Source: Candidatus Gallionella acididurans
GTDB taxonomy: Bacteria > Pseudomonadota > Gammaproteobacteria > Burkholderiales > Gallionellaceae
Length of the DNA: 64,000 bases
Assembly (NCBI GenBank): GCA_001577345.1
Contig: LSLI01000003.1
Coordinates: 16,683 to 80,682 of the forward strand
Direction: 5' to 3'
In this document: positions 1-9,522 of the stretch, in pieces
Position numbering within the stretch: the stretch's first letter is position 1
Layout: every line of letters begins with the position of its first letter
Made by a program: the position numbers and the translations under genes
Notes under the pieces: model-generated
Told to the model about the DNA's origin: nothing
Database searches by the model: none
Seen by the model: the letters and a program-made list of their open reading frames with translations, nothing else

Positions 1-186
1 CGCGATGCTATCCACGGCACTTACGGACTGTTTATATACAGCCTGGGCGGCTGACTTGTCACCGGCTTCGATCGCCTTGATGACTTTCTTGACCGCTGTG
101 CGCAATTCCGAACGCAGGCTGCTGTTGTGGGCGTTCTGTTTTACTGCCTGACGTGCACGCTTGCGGGCTTGTGCGCTATTTGCCAT
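1..186 (-). CDS. rpsT: 30S ribosomal protein S20 (C-terminus cut by window edge)
   Basis: Small-subunit ribosomal protein that binds 16S rRNA. The minus-strand translation starts [18 protein letters not shown], the typical lysine/arginine/alanine-rich S20 N-terminus, and about 62 of the usual 87 or so residues are present. The ATG at 186 has an AAGGAG Shine-Dalgarno 6 to 7 bases upstream, and a good sigma-70 promoter lies 40-70 bases upstream. It is transcribed away from murJ; rpsT-murJ divergence is common in proteobacteria. Confidence 0.95.
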   Translation of the reverse strand, partial: MANSAQARKRARQAVKQNAHNSSLRSELRTAVKKVIKAIEAGDKSAAQAVYKQSVSAVDSIA

Positions 187-225
187 GACTACTCCTTGAA
201 AATTCGGTACAACGGAAAGGCGCGC

Positions 226-254
226 ATTCTAGTGACTTGCGCCTGATTTTGCAA
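226..254 (-). promoter_or_regulatory. sigma-70 promoter of rpsT
   Basis: Read on the minus strand, TTGCAA (254-249) and TAGAAT (231-226) are separated by exactly 17 bases. The site lies just upstream of rpsT and points toward it. The assignment is by consensus only. Confidence 0.6.
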
Positions 255-341
255 ATCTTTTTGCGGCTGCGTTGTTCGGCCGGGCTGAACCGGTGCCGGT
301 GATATGATACGCAACGTTTGAATTCCATGCCCCGATACCCT

Positions 342-1880
342 ATGAACCTGCTTAAATCACTGGCCACGATCAGCGGTTTGACCCTTGTTTCGCGCATCCT
401 CGCCTTTGTCCGCGACGTGCTGATCGCCCGGGTGTTCGGCGCGGGCATGGCGACCGATGCATTTTTCGTCGCGTTCAAGCTGCCCAACCTGCTGCGCCGA
501 TTGTTCGCGGAGGGCGCGTTCTCACAGGCGTTCGTGCCGATCTTCGGCGAATACAGGAACCGCCGCGGCCATGAAGAGACCCAATTGCTGGTCGACCACG
601 TCACGACCATGCTGGCGCTGATATTGTTTGTGGTCACGCTGGTCGGCATCGTCGCCGCGCCTGTCCTGGTGTATATCAGCGCGCCCGGCTTCGTCAAGGA
701 TGCCGCGAAGTTTGACCTCACCGTGCAATTGCTGCGCATAACCTCTCCGTATATCTTCTTTATCTCGCTGGTCGCGGTGGCGGCGGGCATACTCAATACC
801 TACAACAAATTCTGGGTGCCGGCGTTCGCGCCTGTGCTGCTCAACCTGTGCTTCATAATCGCCGCGCTGTGGCTGGCGCCGTATTTCGATCCGCCCATCC
901 TGGCGCTGGCCTGGGCGGTGTTCGTCGCGGGCATCGTGCAATTGGCGTTCCAGATCCCGTTCCTGAAGAAGATCGGCATGCTGCCGAGCATCCGTTTCAG
1001 TTGGAGCGACCCCGGGATGCGGCGCGTCATCAGGCAGATGGGGCCGGCGGTGTTCGGCGTTTCGATCGGCCAGATCAGCATGCTCATCAATACCATCTTC
1101 GCCTCGTTCCTCGCTGCAGGCAGCGTGTCCTGGCTGTATTACGCGGACCGGCTGATGGAATTTCCCTCAGGCGTCCTGGGCGTGGCTCTGGGTTCCATCC
1201 TGCTTCCGTCGCTATCCAAATGTCATGCCGACAACAACACTGCGGAATATTCGAAACTGCTGGACTGGGGCCTGCGCCTGACAGTGATGCTGACACTGCC
1301 CGCCGCGCTGGCGCTGGGCATGATCGCCGTGCCGCTGCTGGCGACGTTCTTTCAGCGCGGCGCGTTCGGCGCGCACGACGTATTGATGACCAGCTACGCG
1401 CTGGTCGGTTACAGCGTCGGACTGATCGGGATGATCCTGGTGAAGATACTCGCGCCGGGTTTTTATGCGAAGCAGGACATCAGGACCCCGGTGAAGATCG
1501 GCGTAGTCACATTGCTGGCGACGCAGGCGATGAACGCGCTGTTCATCGGCTGGATACAGCATGCCGGGCTGGCCCTGTCGATCGGTCTCGGCGCCTGCCT
1601 GAACTCCGCGATCCTGTTTCACTACCTGCGCAAACGCGGCATCTACCAGCCCGAACCGGGCTGGGCGAAATTCTTCATCAAGATAGCCACCGCGATGCTG
1701 GCCTTAGCGATCACGCTGTGGTTCGGCATGGGCAGCGAACAAAGCTGGCTGACTGGCTCGGGCTGGTCGCGCATCCTGCGCTTGTCGGGGCTGGTGGCGG
1801 GCGGAGTGGCGGTTTACTTTGCCGTGCTGGCCGCGCTGGGTTTCCGGCCCGGGGATTTTTCCAGGCGGGCGGTTCACTAG
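342..1880 (+). CDS. murJ: Lipid II flippase MurJ
   Basis: Polytopic inner-membrane protein of the MOP/MATE-like superfamily that flips the peptidoglycan precursor lipid II to the periplasmic face. The product is about 512 aa, normal for the family. The N-terminus (MNLLKSLATISGLTLVSRIL, then a FVRDVLIARVFGAG segment) is the MurJ signature, followed by about 14 hydrophobic segments and a PNLLRRLFAEGAFSQAFVP stretch typical of MurJ/MviN. The ATG at 342 fits the family N-terminus; an ATG at 327 and a TTG at 318 are in frame, and none has a clear ribosome site. It converges on the cysB-like gene. Confidence 0.95.
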   Translation: MNLLKSLATISGLTLVSRILAFVRDVLIARVFGAGMATDAFFVAFKLPNLLRRLFAEGAFSQAFVPIFGEYRNRRGHEETQLLVDHVTTMLALILFVVTLVGIVAAPVLVYISAPGFVKDAAKFDLTVQLLRITSPYIFFISLVAVAAGILNTYNKFWVPAFAPVLLNLCFIIAALWLAPYFDPPILALAWAVFVAGIVQLAFQIPFLKKIGMLPSIRFSWSDPGMRRVIRQMGPAVFGVSIGQISMLINTIFASFLAAGSVSWLYYADRLMEFPSGVLGVALGSILLPSLSKCHADNNTAEYSKLLDWGLRLTVMLTLPAALALGMIAVPLLATFFQRGAFGAHDVLMTSYALVGYSVGLIGMILVKILAPGFYAKQDIRTPVKIGVVTLLATQAMNALFIGWIQHAGLALSIGLGACLNSAILFHYLRKRGIYQPEPGWAKFFIKIATAMLALAITLWFGMGSEQSWLTGSGWSRILRLSGLVAGGVAVYFAVLAALGFRPGDFSRRAVH

Positions 1881-1904
1881 CGATAGTCCATGCATATGTC
1901 CCTG

Positions 1905-2831
1905 CTAAGGTGAGGCATGCATCGCCTTGGCGATCACCTCACGGGTCAGGTGCGGGGCGAACAATTCGATGAAATCGTAGGTGTAGCCGCGCAGGTATTC
2001 GTTCTGGCGGATCGCGATCCGCGTCGTGCTGGGCTTGAACAGGTGCCCGGCATCCATCATGCGCAGGTGTTTGTCGCGCTCGGGAATGAAGGCCATTTTC
2101 GCCAGTATTCCCACGCCTAACCCCAATTCCACATAGGTCTTGATCACATCGGCATCGATCGCGGTCAACGCGATGTTCGGCTGGATGTTGGCCGCCTCGA
2201 ACGCGGCATTGATCTTGCCGCGCCCGCTGAACGCGAAGTCGTAGGTGATGATCGGGTATTGCGCGATCTTCGCCAGCGTCAGCTTTTTCTCGTTCAGCAA
2301 GGGATGTCTGGGCGGCGCGATCACGCAATGGTTCCATTCGTAACAAGGCAGCGTGACGAGCTCGTTATACAGCGCCAGGCTCTCGGTGGCGATACCGATG
2401 TCGGCCGCGCCGCCCAACACCTGCTCGGCGATCTGCGTCGGATTGCCCTGGTGCAGCCCCAGCTTGACGCCGGGATAGCGCTTGATGAACTGCTTGACCG
2501 TGGGCGGCAGGGCATAGCGCGCCTGGGTGTGCGTCGTGGCAATGGTCAGGCTGCCGCTGTTTTGCGAGTGGAATTCCTCGGCGACCTGTTTGAGGTTGCC
2601 GGCATCGTGCAGCATGCGCTGGGCGATCTCCAGCACGGCTTTCCCCGGCTCGGTGATCGCCACGATGCGCTTGCCGTTGCGCACGAAAATCTCGATACCC
2701 AGCTCATCCTCCAGCAACCTGATCTGTTTGCTGATGCCGGGTTGCGAGGTATACAGCGCGGCGGCGGCGGAGGAGATGTTCAATCCCTGATTGACGATTT
2801 CGTTGAAGTAACGCAGTTGCTGCAGGTTCAT
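1905..2831 (-). CDS. cysB: CysB-type LysR-family transcriptional regulator
   Basis: LysR-type activator of 308 aa. Residues 1-60 form the winged helix-turn-helix (MNLQQLRYFNEIVNQGLNIS, then a TSQPGISKQIRLLEDELG recognition segment), and the rest is a periplasmic-binding-protein-like effector domain. The N-terminus and the TTHTQARYALP motif are characteristic of CysB/Cbl, which sense O-acetylserine or N-acetylserine and activate sulfate assimilation genes. It is divergent from a TauE/SafE-type transporter and sits next to cysI-cysH-cysD-cysN, so it probably controls them (inference). The start has a GGAGAG ribosome site. Confidence 0.9.
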   Translation of the reverse strand: MNLQQLRYFNEIVNQGLNISSAAAALYTSQPGISKQIRLLEDELGIEIFVRNGKRIVAITEPGKAVLEIAQRMLHDAGNLKQVAEEFHSQNSGSLTIATTHTQARYALPPTVKQFIKRYPGVKLGLHQGNPTQIAEQVLGGAADIGIATESLALYNELVTLPCYEWNHCVIAPPRHPLLNEKKLTLAKIAQYPIITYDFAFSGRGKINAAFEAANIQPNIALTAIDADVIKTYVELGLGVGILAKMAFIPERDKHLRMMDAGHLFKPSTTRIAIRQNEYLRGYTYDFIELFAPHLTREVIAKAMHASP

Positions 2832-2941
2832 GACGACTCTCCAATATATTTATAAGCTATAAGATACTAACATAAAAGTATTTAGAGATATAAGAGGTGC
2901 AACCTAGAATGCACCCCATTAATTCCAACGGGTGGTGGCGC

Positions 2942-3721
2942 ATGGACTGGATGTACACATTGTCGGGCTTTCTGGTCGGCCTGGTCGTCGGGGTCACCGG
3001 GGCGGGAGGCGGGTCATTGATGACGCCGTTGCTGGTGCTGCTGTTCGGTGTTTCCCCGGCCACAGCGGTCGGTACCGACCTGCTGTATGCCTCGCTGACC
3101 AAGACGTTGGGCGGCTGGGTGCATGGGCGGCGCGGCACGGTGGATTGGAAAGTGGTGGGCTTGCTCAGCCTGGGCAGTTTGCCCGCCGCGGTGTTCACCA
3201 TCGCGCTGTTGAAATATCTGGCGCTGGACCAGAAGACATTGGGCGGGCTGGTGACCGGCGTGTTGAGCGTGGCCCTGTTGCTGACCGCCGGCGCGCTGTT
3301 GTTGAAGGCCCAAATCAGGAAGCTCGCGCAGCGCAAGGATGGCACCCTGTATGAGTTGCGTGATCACCATCTCCCCGCCGCGACGATCATCACCGGCATC
3401 GTCGTCGGCACGCTGGTGGCGATCTCCTCGGTGGGCGCGGGTGTGCTGGGCACGGTCGCCCTGCTGTTCCTGTATCCGCGCATGCAGGCGGCGAAAGTGG
3501 TGGGCACGGACATCGCCCATGCCGTGCCTCTGACCGCGGTGGCCGGCATGGGGCATCTGGCATTGGGCACGGTTGACCTGGTGTTGCTGGGCAGCCTGCT
3601 GATGGGCTCGCTGCCCGGAATATATATCGGCAGCCATCTGAGCGCCAGGGTACCGGAAGCGGTGCTGCGCCCGGTGCTGGCAGCCATGCTGCTGGTCATC
3701 GGGGTCCGAATGGTTTTGTAG
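2942..3721 (+). CDS. TauE/SafE (TSUP) family sulfite/sulfonate-type membrane transporter
   Basis: Membrane protein of about 259 aa from the sulfite exporter TauE/SafE family (TSUP), with about 8 predicted hydrophobic segments. Visible family features are the N-terminal FLVGLVVGVTGAGGGSLMTP motif and a second-half copy (VVGTLVAISSVGAGVLGTVA) showing the internal repeat. It lies between a CysB-like regulator and sulfite reductase, so a role in sulfate, sulfite or organosulfonate movement is likely; direction and substrate cannot be read from sequence. The start is uncertain: ATG 2942 begins directly before the first membrane segment, while ATG 2909 and GTG 2897 are also in frame. Confidence 0.85.
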   Translation: MDWMYTLSGFLVGLVVGVTGAGGGSLMTPLLVLLFGVSPATAVGTDLLYASLTKTLGGWVHGRRGTVDWKVVGLLSLGSLPAAVFTIALLKYLALDQKTLGGLVTGVLSVALLLTAGALLLKAQIRKLAQRKDGTLYELRDHHLPAATIITGIVVGTLVAISSVGAGVLGTVALLFLYPRMQAAKVVGTDIAHAVPLTAVAGMGHLALGTVDLVLLGSLLMGSLPGIYIGSHLSARVPEAVLRPVLAAMLLVIGVRMVL

Positions 3722-3801
3722 GGCGGACATGGCTTCAAGTAACTGGTTGGGAAGGTTTTTTGGCAGCCCGGAACAATTATGAATCTGCAAGGAGAAACAC
3801 A

Positions 3802-5853
3802 ATGAGCATCAACACACAGGATTTATCCGATCTCGAAGAGATAGACAGACTCGAACAGGCGATCCAGACTTTTATCGAGGGCCGTGTCGATCCGGATCGC
3901 TTTACCGCGGTGCGGCTGCAGCAGGGCGTGTATGGCCAGCGCCAGGACGGCGTGAACATGCTGCGCATCAAGATCCCCGGCGGGCGTTTGAACGCGGACC
4001 AGCTGGATGCGATCGCCGACGTGACGGAAACCTTTTCGCAGCGCGGCATCGCGCATCTGACCACGCGCCAGGCGATACAGGTGCATTTCATCCCGCTGGC
4101 GAAGATGCCCAGCGCGATGCGCCGTCTGGCCCGGGTCAACATGACCACGCGCGAAGCATGCGGCAACACCGTGCGCAACATGTCGGCGTGCGCGCTGTCC
4201 GGCGTGTGCCCCAAACAACACGTGGATGTGGCGGCTCATGTCGACGGCGCGACGCAGCATTTTTTGCGCAATCCGCTGAACCAGCAGATGCCGCGCAAAT
4301 TCAAGATCAGCTTCTCCGCCTGCGAGTCGGATTGCGCGCAGTCGCTGTTGCACGATGCGGGCGTGATCGCCATCAAAAAAGACGGCCAGCCCGGCTTCAG
4401 GGTCAAGGCCGGCGGCGGCTTGGGGCACAAGCCGCGCGAGTCCATTGTGGTCGAGGAATTCATTCCGGAGAGCGAGTTGCTGTTCTCGCTGGAGGCGCTG
4501 GTGACCCTGCACAACAAATACTCGGATCGCACCAAGCGCGCCAAGTCGCGCATCAAATTTCTGGTCGAGCGTTTTGGCGTCGACGGCTTCCTGGAGAAAT
4601 ATCGCGAAGAGTTTGAGCGCACCAAAAGGGCGCTTGCCGGCCAGCCTTATCCAAAAGGCGTGTGGCAGGAGCAGACCGGGCAGCAGGTTCCGGGATCGGG
4701 CGCACCGCGCAAGCTGTTCGCGCAGCGCCAGGCCGGACTGTTCGTGTTGCCGGTCGCCTTGTCCATCGGGGACGTCAAGCCGGCGCAGTTGCGCGGCATT
4801 GCCGGATTGTTGCGCGTGCACGGTCTGGATGAAGTGCATACCACGCAGGACCAGAACCTGATCATCCTCAATGTGCCGGAAAACAAACTGGCGAAGCTGC
4901 GCAGCGGTCTGGCTGAGCTGGACCTGCATGAGCCGGTCACCGGCGACAACGTGGTGGCCTGCCCGGGCACGTCGACGTGCCGTCTGGGCATCACTGCCAG
5001 TACCGTGGTCGCGCCGCAGTTGTCCGGCGGCAAGGCCGATCTGCGCATACGCGTGTCGGGCTGCCATAACGGTTGCGCTCAACCTGAGACCGGCGATATC
5101 GGCATCTACGGCGAAGGCAAGCGCATGCACGGCAAGCTGGTGCCGCATTACCAGATGTACTTTGGCGGCGATGGCACGGGCGGCGATGGCACGGGCGGCA
5201 AGCTGGCGATCAAGGGCCCGTCGCTGCCGGTGGCGCGCGTCAAGCAGGCGATAGCACGCGTGCAGCAAGCCCATCTTGACAGCGGCGAAGCGAATTTTTT
5301 CGCCTGGGTGCGTGCGCAGCAGCCGGATTATTTCAAGCAATTACTGGCCGATCTGGGCGAAGTAAAAGCCGAGGAATTGCACACGGTGATGCATGATTAC
5401 GGCGAGGCGAGCGACTTCCGCGTGCTGCAACTCGGCGGCGGCGAATGCGCCGGCGCATCGCAGGTGCTGATCGGCGCGAATTTCTTCGAGGCTGCGCACG
5501 AACGCGCATACCGCAATGCACTGGTGTTCCAGCGCAAGTACGACGAGGCGGCCCAGTGCAACGAGGCGATCCTGCGTTTGCTCGGTTCGGGGTTGGCGCA
5601 GTTGCTGGGCGGCGTGCGCCAGGACGATCTGGACAAACTGTCCATCCAGCTGCAGCAATTGTTACCCGGCCAGCTCGCCGACGAGCTCGCGCGCATCGCC
5701 TCGGCTTTGGCGGGAGTGGATGAAATCAGCCAGGAAGAACTCGCCATCATCAGCGCGGCGGTGGATGACTGGACGGTGAAGGTGGCGACATTCGCGATGC
5801 AACAGGACGCGCAGCTTGATTTGACCGAAGCCGCTGCCGGCTTGACGGTATAG
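3802..5853 (+). CDS. cysI: Siroheme-dependent nitrite/sulfite reductase (CysI-like) with C-terminal extension
   Basis: Hemoprotein reducing sulfite to sulfide in assimilation. The 683-aa product has two ferredoxin-like half domains and siroheme/[4Fe-4S] domains. The cluster ligands fit C387-x5-C393 (ACPGTSTC) and C421-x3-C425 (GCHNGC). ATG 3802 has a GGAGA ribosome site. Residues 456-466 carry GDGTGGDGTGG, encoded by a 15-bp direct repeat. After about residue 560 there is a roughly 120-aa helical extension not found in typical 550-570-aa ferredoxin-type reductases. No cysJ flavoprotein is nearby, so the electron donor is probably ferredoxin or another protein (inference). First gene of a cysI-H-D-N operon. 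Confidence 0.9.
   Translation: MSINTQDLSDLEEIDRLEQAIQTFIEGRVDPDRFTAVRLQQGVYGQRQDGVNMLRIKIPGGRLNADQLDAIADVTETFSQRGIAHLTTRQAIQVHFIPLAKMPSAMRRLARVNMTTREACGNTVRNMSACALSGVCPKQHVDVAAHVDGATQHFLRNPLNQQMPRKFKISFSACESDCAQSLLHDAGVIAIKKDGQPGFRVKAGGGLGHKPRESIVVEEFIPESELLFSLEALVTLHNKYSDRTKRAKSRIKFLVERFGVDGFLEKYREEFERTKRALAGQPYPKGVWQEQTGQQVPGSGAPRKLFAQRQAGLFVLPVALSIGDVKPAQLRGIAGLLRVHGLDEVHTTQDQNLIILNVPENKLAKLRSGLAELDLHEPVTGDNVVACPGTSTCRLGITASTVVAPQLSGGKADLRIRVSGCHNGCAQPETGDIGIYGEGKRMHGKLVPHYQMYFGGDGTGGDGTGGKLAIKGPSLPVARVKQAIARVQQAHLDSGEANFFAWVRAQQPDYFKQLLADLGEVKAEELHTVMHDYGEASDFRVLQLGGGECAGASQVLIGANFFEAAHERAYRNALVFQRKYDEAAQCNEAILRLLGSGLAQLLGGVRQDDLDKLSIQLQQLLPGQLADELARIASALAGVDEISQEELAIISAAVDDWTVKVATFAMQQDAQLDLTEAAAGLTV
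5167..5196 (+). repeat. 15-bp tandem duplication inside cysI-like gene
   Basis: Two perfect copies of GGCGATGGCACGGGC, in frame, encode GDGTG twice. It probably extends a surface loop just after the siroheme/cluster region. Such a repeat could vary in copy number by replication slippage without breaking the frame. Confidence 0.8.
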
Positions 5854-5862
5854 GAGACGAAC

Positions 5863-6612
5863 ATGAAACAGAAAATCGATCAGGCGGTGGCCGTGCTGCA
5901 ACAGGCGGTGCGCGATTTTTCGCCGGTGTGTTTCGCCAACAGTCTGGGCGCGGAAGACATGGTGCTGACCGACCTGATCGCCAGGCACCGTTTGGACATA
6001 GGGATGTTCAGCCTGGATACCGGACGCCTGCCGCAACAAACTTATGACCTGATGCAGAAAGTGCGCGAGCATTATGCGGTTCCATTGCAGGTGTACTTTC
6101 CGGACAGCGCGCTGGTCGAGGAATATGTCGCGCAGCACGGCATCAACGGATTTTACGACAGCGTGGAGAATCGCAAGGGTTGCTGCTACGCGCGCAAGGT
6201 GGAACCGTTGCGCCGCGCATTGGCAGGCAATAGAGCATGGATCACCGGGATGCGCCGCGAACAGGCTGCCACGCGCGGCACGCTGGAAGTCTCCAGTTTC
6301 GATACGGACAACGGTTTGCAGAAGCTCAATCCGTTGCTGGACTGGTCGAATAAGGACGTGTGGGCATACATCCGCGAATACGATGTGCCCTACAACAAGC
6401 TGCACGACCAGTTCTACCCCAGTCTCGGCTGCGCGCCCTGCACCCGCTCAGTCACGCCGGGTGAAGATATCCGCGCCGGGCGCTGGTGGTGGGAACATCC
6501 AGATAATAAGGAATGCGGCCTGCATGTGAGCAGTACTTCACTCGAAGCGAGCAGGATCAGGGTGCGGGAGATATCCATGCAGGTTCATGACACTCAGAAA
6601 GCAATTGCGTAA
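5863..6612 (+). CDS. cysH: Assimilatory adenylyl-sulfate (APS) reductase, CysH family
   Basis: Reduces activated sulfate to sulfite with thioredoxin. The 249-aa product has the N-terminal nucleotide-binding fold (SFDTDNGLQKLNPL and an LDTGRLPQQT segment), the cluster ligands C107-C108 and C190-x2-C193, and the catalytic ECGLH cysteine at 218. Presence of the CC...CxxC set is the mark of [4Fe-4S] enzymes that act on APS rather than PAPS; this agrees with the absence of an APS kinase (cysC) in the operon. It starts 9 bases after cysI with an AGGAG-like ribosome site. Confidence 0.93.
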   Translation: MKQKIDQAVAVLQQAVRDFSPVCFANSLGAEDMVLTDLIARHRLDIGMFSLDTGRLPQQTYDLMQKVREHYAVPLQVYFPDSALVEEYVAQHGINGFYDSVENRKGCCYARKVEPLRRALAGNRAWITGMRREQAATRGTLEVSSFDTDNGLQKLNPLLDWSNKDVWAYIREYDVPYNKLHDQFYPSLGCAPCTRSVTPGEDIRAGRWWWEHPDNKECGLHVSSTSLEASRIRVREISMQVHDTQKAIA

Positions 6613-6639
6613 AAGCGCTGTGGGATCGCAAAAACCGGA

Positions 6640-7590
6640 ATGATAGAAACGGAACATATTATGGAACTAGCCGAGAAAGAAAGAATGACTGCACACACTT
6701 TTACCCACCTGGACGCGCTGGAAAGCGAATCCATACACATCATGCGCGAGGTCGCGGCGGAGTGCAAAAATCCCGCGCTGCTGTTTTCCGGCGGCAAGGA
6801 TTCCATCGTGATGCTGCGTCTGGCCGAGAAGGCGTTCCGTCCCGCGAAGTTTCCGTTCCCGCTGGTGCATATTGACACCGAGCACAACTTCCCCGAGGTG
6901 ATCTCGTTTCGCGACAAACGCGCCGTCGAGCTGGGCGAGCGGCTGATCGTGCGTTCGCTGGAGGATTCCATCAGGAAAGGCACGGTCGTGCTGAAGAGCG
7001 CAACGCAGAGCCGCAATGTGTTCCAGTCTGTGACGCTGCTCGAGACCATCGCGGAATTCGGCTTCGATGCCTGCATGGGCGGCGCTCGGCGCGACGAGGA
7101 AAAGTCGCGCGCCAAGGAACGCATCTTCTCGTTTCGCGACGAGTTCGGCCAGTGGGACCCGAAGAACCAGCGCCCGGAGTTGTGGGACATTTACAACACC
7201 CGCGTGCATGCCGGCGAGAATATCCGCGTGTTCCCGATCAGCAACTGGACCGAAATGGACATCTGGCAATACATAGAGCGCGAGCGGCTGGAAATACCCG
7301 ACATTTATTTCGCGCACGAACGCGAAGTGATCCAACGTCCGGGCGGCCTGATGCCGGTGAGCGAACTGGTGCAGCCGCAACCCGGCGAGAAGGTGGTCAG
7401 GAAAACCGTGCGTTTCCGCACTGTCGGCGATATCACCTGCACCTGCCCGGTGGAATCCAATGCGAAAAATGCGCTGGAGATCATCGCGGAAACGGCGATT
7501 ACGCGCATCACCGAACGCGGCGCGACGCGCATGGATGACCAGACTTCGGATGCTTCGATGGAGTTACGGAAAAAAGAAGGGTATTTTTGA
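6640..7590 (+). CDS. cysD: Sulfate adenylyltransferase subunit 2
   Basis: Small catalytic subunit of ATP sulfurylase, which makes APS from sulfate and ATP while CysN hydrolyses GTP. It is a PP-loop family protein: the SGGKDSIVMLRLAEKAF segment is the pyrophosphate-binding motif, followed by LVHIDTEHNFPEVI and CMGGARRDEEKSRAKER, all CysD hallmarks. Length is 316 aa from ATG 6640; ATG 6661 and 6685 are also in frame and the last would give the usual CysD N-terminus (THLDALESESIHIMRE). It is immediately followed by cysN. Confidence 0.95.
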   Translation: MIETEHIMELAEKERMTAHTFTHLDALESESIHIMREVAAECKNPALLFSGGKDSIVMLRLAEKAFRPAKFPFPLVHIDTEHNFPEVISFRDKRAVELGERLIVRSLEDSIRKGTVVLKSATQSRNVFQSVTLLETIAEFGFDACMGGARRDEEKSRAKERIFSFRDEFGQWDPKNQRPELWDIYNTRVHAGENIRVFPISNWTEMDIWQYIERERLEIPDIYFAHEREVIQRPGGLMPVSELVQPQPGEKVVRKTVRFRTVGDITCTCPVESNAKNALEIIAETAITRITERGATRMDDQTSDASMELRKKEGYF

Positions 7591-7592
7591 TC

Positions 7593-8843
7593 ATGAGCAG
7601 CACAACGCAATTACTGAGATTCATTACCGCAGGCAGCGTGGACGACGGCAAGAGCACGCTGATCGGCCGGCTGCTGCATGACTCCAAATCGATTTTCGAG
7701 GATCAGTTTTCGGCAATCTCCAAAACCAGCGCAAAGCGCGGCATGGCCACGGTTGATTTTTCCCTGCTCACCGACGGCCTGCAGGCCGAGCGCGAGCAGG
7801 GCATCACGATAGATGTGGCATACCGCTACTTCGCCACGCCCAGGCGCAAGTTCATCATCGGCGACACGCCCGGCCACGAGCAATACACCCGAAATATGGT
7901 GACGGCCGCCAGCACCGCCAACCTGGTGGTTATCCTGGTCGATGCGCGCAAGGGTGTGCTGGTGCAGACGCGCCGCCACACTTACCTGGCGAGTCTGGTC
8001 GGCATCCCGCATATCGTGCTGGCGGTCAACAAGATGGACATGGTGGATTATTCCCAGGCACGATTCAGCGAAATTTGCGCGGAGTATCTGAAATTCGCCG
8101 CGCAGCTGGGTTTGACTGACATTACCTGCATCCCGCTGTCGGCATTGGTTGGCGACATGCTGGTGGAGCGCGGCGATAACCTGGACTGGTATCAGGGCAC
8201 GACGCTGATGAACCTGCTGGAGAACATCGTGATCGATTACGACGTGAACACCACCGACTTCCGTTATCCGGTGCAATGGGTATGCCGTCCGCAGACCGAG
8301 GAATACCATGACTTCCGCGGTTTCATGGGGCGCATCGAGGCGGGCGAGATCGCGGTCGGTGACGAGATCACCGTGCTGCCCTCGGGCCGCACCAGCAGGG
8401 TGAAGGAGATCGTCACTTACGACGGCAAGCTGCAACGTGCTTACGCTCCGCAATCCGTCGCACTGACGCTGGAAGACGAGATCGATATTTCGCGTGGCGA
8501 CATGTTCGTGAGCGGCGGAGTTGCGCCAAAGGTGGCGAAAGAGTTTGAAGCCATGCTGTGCTGGCTGTCCGAAACCCCGCTCGATCAGAATCGCAAGTAC
8601 CTGATCAAGCACACCACGCGTACCGCGAAGTGTTTGTTCTCCGGCATCGCCTATCGCGTGGATGTGAACACGCTGGAGCAGCACGCCGCCGCCACGCTCA
8701 ACATGAACGACATCGCGCGCGTGGCGATGAAGGTGCAACAGCCGCTGGTGTTCGACAGCTACACCACCGACCGCGCCACCGGCAGTTTCATCGTGATCGA
8801 CGAGGCGACCAATAATACGGTTGCGGCGGGAATGATTGCATGA
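7593..8843 (+). CDS. cysN: Sulfate adenylyltransferase subunit 1 (GTPase)
   Basis: GTP-hydrolysing regulatory subunit of ATP sulfurylase, related to EF-Tu/EF-1alpha. The 416-aa product shows the P-loop GSVDDGKST near residue 15, DTPGHEQYT (G3) and NKMD (G4), then beta-barrel domains. There is no C-terminal APS kinase (CysC) domain, consistent with a direct APS reductase route. ATG 7593 begins 2 bases after the cysD stop, so the two are co-transcribed. It is the last recognisable gene of the sulfate operon. Confidence 0.95.
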   Translation: MSSTTQLLRFITAGSVDDGKSTLIGRLLHDSKSIFEDQFSAISKTSAKRGMATVDFSLLTDGLQAEREQGITIDVAYRYFATPRRKFIIGDTPGHEQYTRNMVTAASTANLVVILVDARKGVLVQTRRHTYLASLVGIPHIVLAVNKMDMVDYSQARFSEICAEYLKFAAQLGLTDITCIPLSALVGDMLVERGDNLDWYQGTTLMNLLENIVIDYDVNTTDFRYPVQWVCRPQTEEYHDFRGFMGRIEAGEIAVGDEITVLPSGRTSRVKEIVTYDGKLQRAYAPQSVALTLEDEIDISRGDMFVSGGVAPKVAKEFEAMLCWLSETPLDQNRKYLIKHTTRTAKCLFSGIAYRVDVNTLEQHAAATLNMNDIARVAMKVQQPLVFDSYTTDRATGSFIVIDEATNNTVAAGMIA

Positions 8844-9342
8844 AGTAGGGCGTGGCACCCAGAGGCCTCCGTCCGCAAGACTTGGCGAGCATGCTCGAGT
8901 TTGCGGTTCCACTGAAGTTTTTGCTTCAGCGCGGGCTGCTGGCAACGGTGCCGCCTGTTGCCTTTGTCCTTGCCCTGTTGCTTCCCATTTTTTCCTGATC
9001 GTGCGTCACGCTCACGGTGTGATTCTGCCTGTCTGACCAGCGGAGGCTGCAGGGATAAGCCCTTTCAGGCGCGGGCACTGCGATGCCCAGGCGCATCGTT
9101 TGACCCAGCTGGATCTTTGGCCGCGCCGGACGCGAACATCTCGCTCAAAGAATCCATCATCCTGAATTTGCATAACCTTCAATTCAGTCTTGCGAAATAC
9201 CACTCAGCAAATGACAGGCCGTTGGCTTGTGTGCGATACCGCACGGAGAGATTTTTAACGAATATATAGCATCAAACTATATGTCATCGCCCTGTGCAGG
9301 AGTGCAAGTGCGTAGTCGATTGCTGTTGCGGAGGAAAACAAA
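8844..9342. other. Gene-poor intergenic region after cysN
   Basis: About 500 bases without a gene I can support. A weak hairpin (CTGAAG/CTTCAG around 8922-8938) is the nearest thing to a transcription end but lacks a T tract. Reading frames here have compositions unlike proteins and no family motifs. It may be decayed sequence. Confidence 0.4.
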
Positions 9343-9522
9343 ATGAAATCAGCACCTGTCTCCGACCGGGAGGCGCTCACCGGGGAACTGGTAAACAAGC
9401 TCCGCAGCAACATAATAATAAAGCGGCTCAACGCCACGATCACCCATACCAGCCAGTCAGGGAAGCCGACAAGTGCTCCGGGTCAGGCGACTTTGAATTT
9501 CCGGCTCCACATGCGCTGGTAG
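9343..9522 (+). CDS. Possible small protein, 59 aa, unknown
   Basis: An ATG preceded by a good GAGGAAA ribosome site opens a 59-codon frame starting MKSAPVSDREALTGELVNKL and ending in LHMRW. The first half could form an amphipathic helix; no family is recognised. The support is only the ribosome site and its place beside another small candidate at 9611, so it may be spurious. Confidence 0.3.
   Translation: MKSAPVSDREALTGELVNKLRSNIIIKRLNATITHTSQSGKPTSAPGQATLNFRLHMRW

Noticed and set aside
3823..5340. Long minus-strand open frame (505 codons) opposite the cysI-like gene
   Set aside because: High-GC shadow frame with His/Arg/Gln-rich composition and no motifs; the plus strand is clearly the sulfite reductase.
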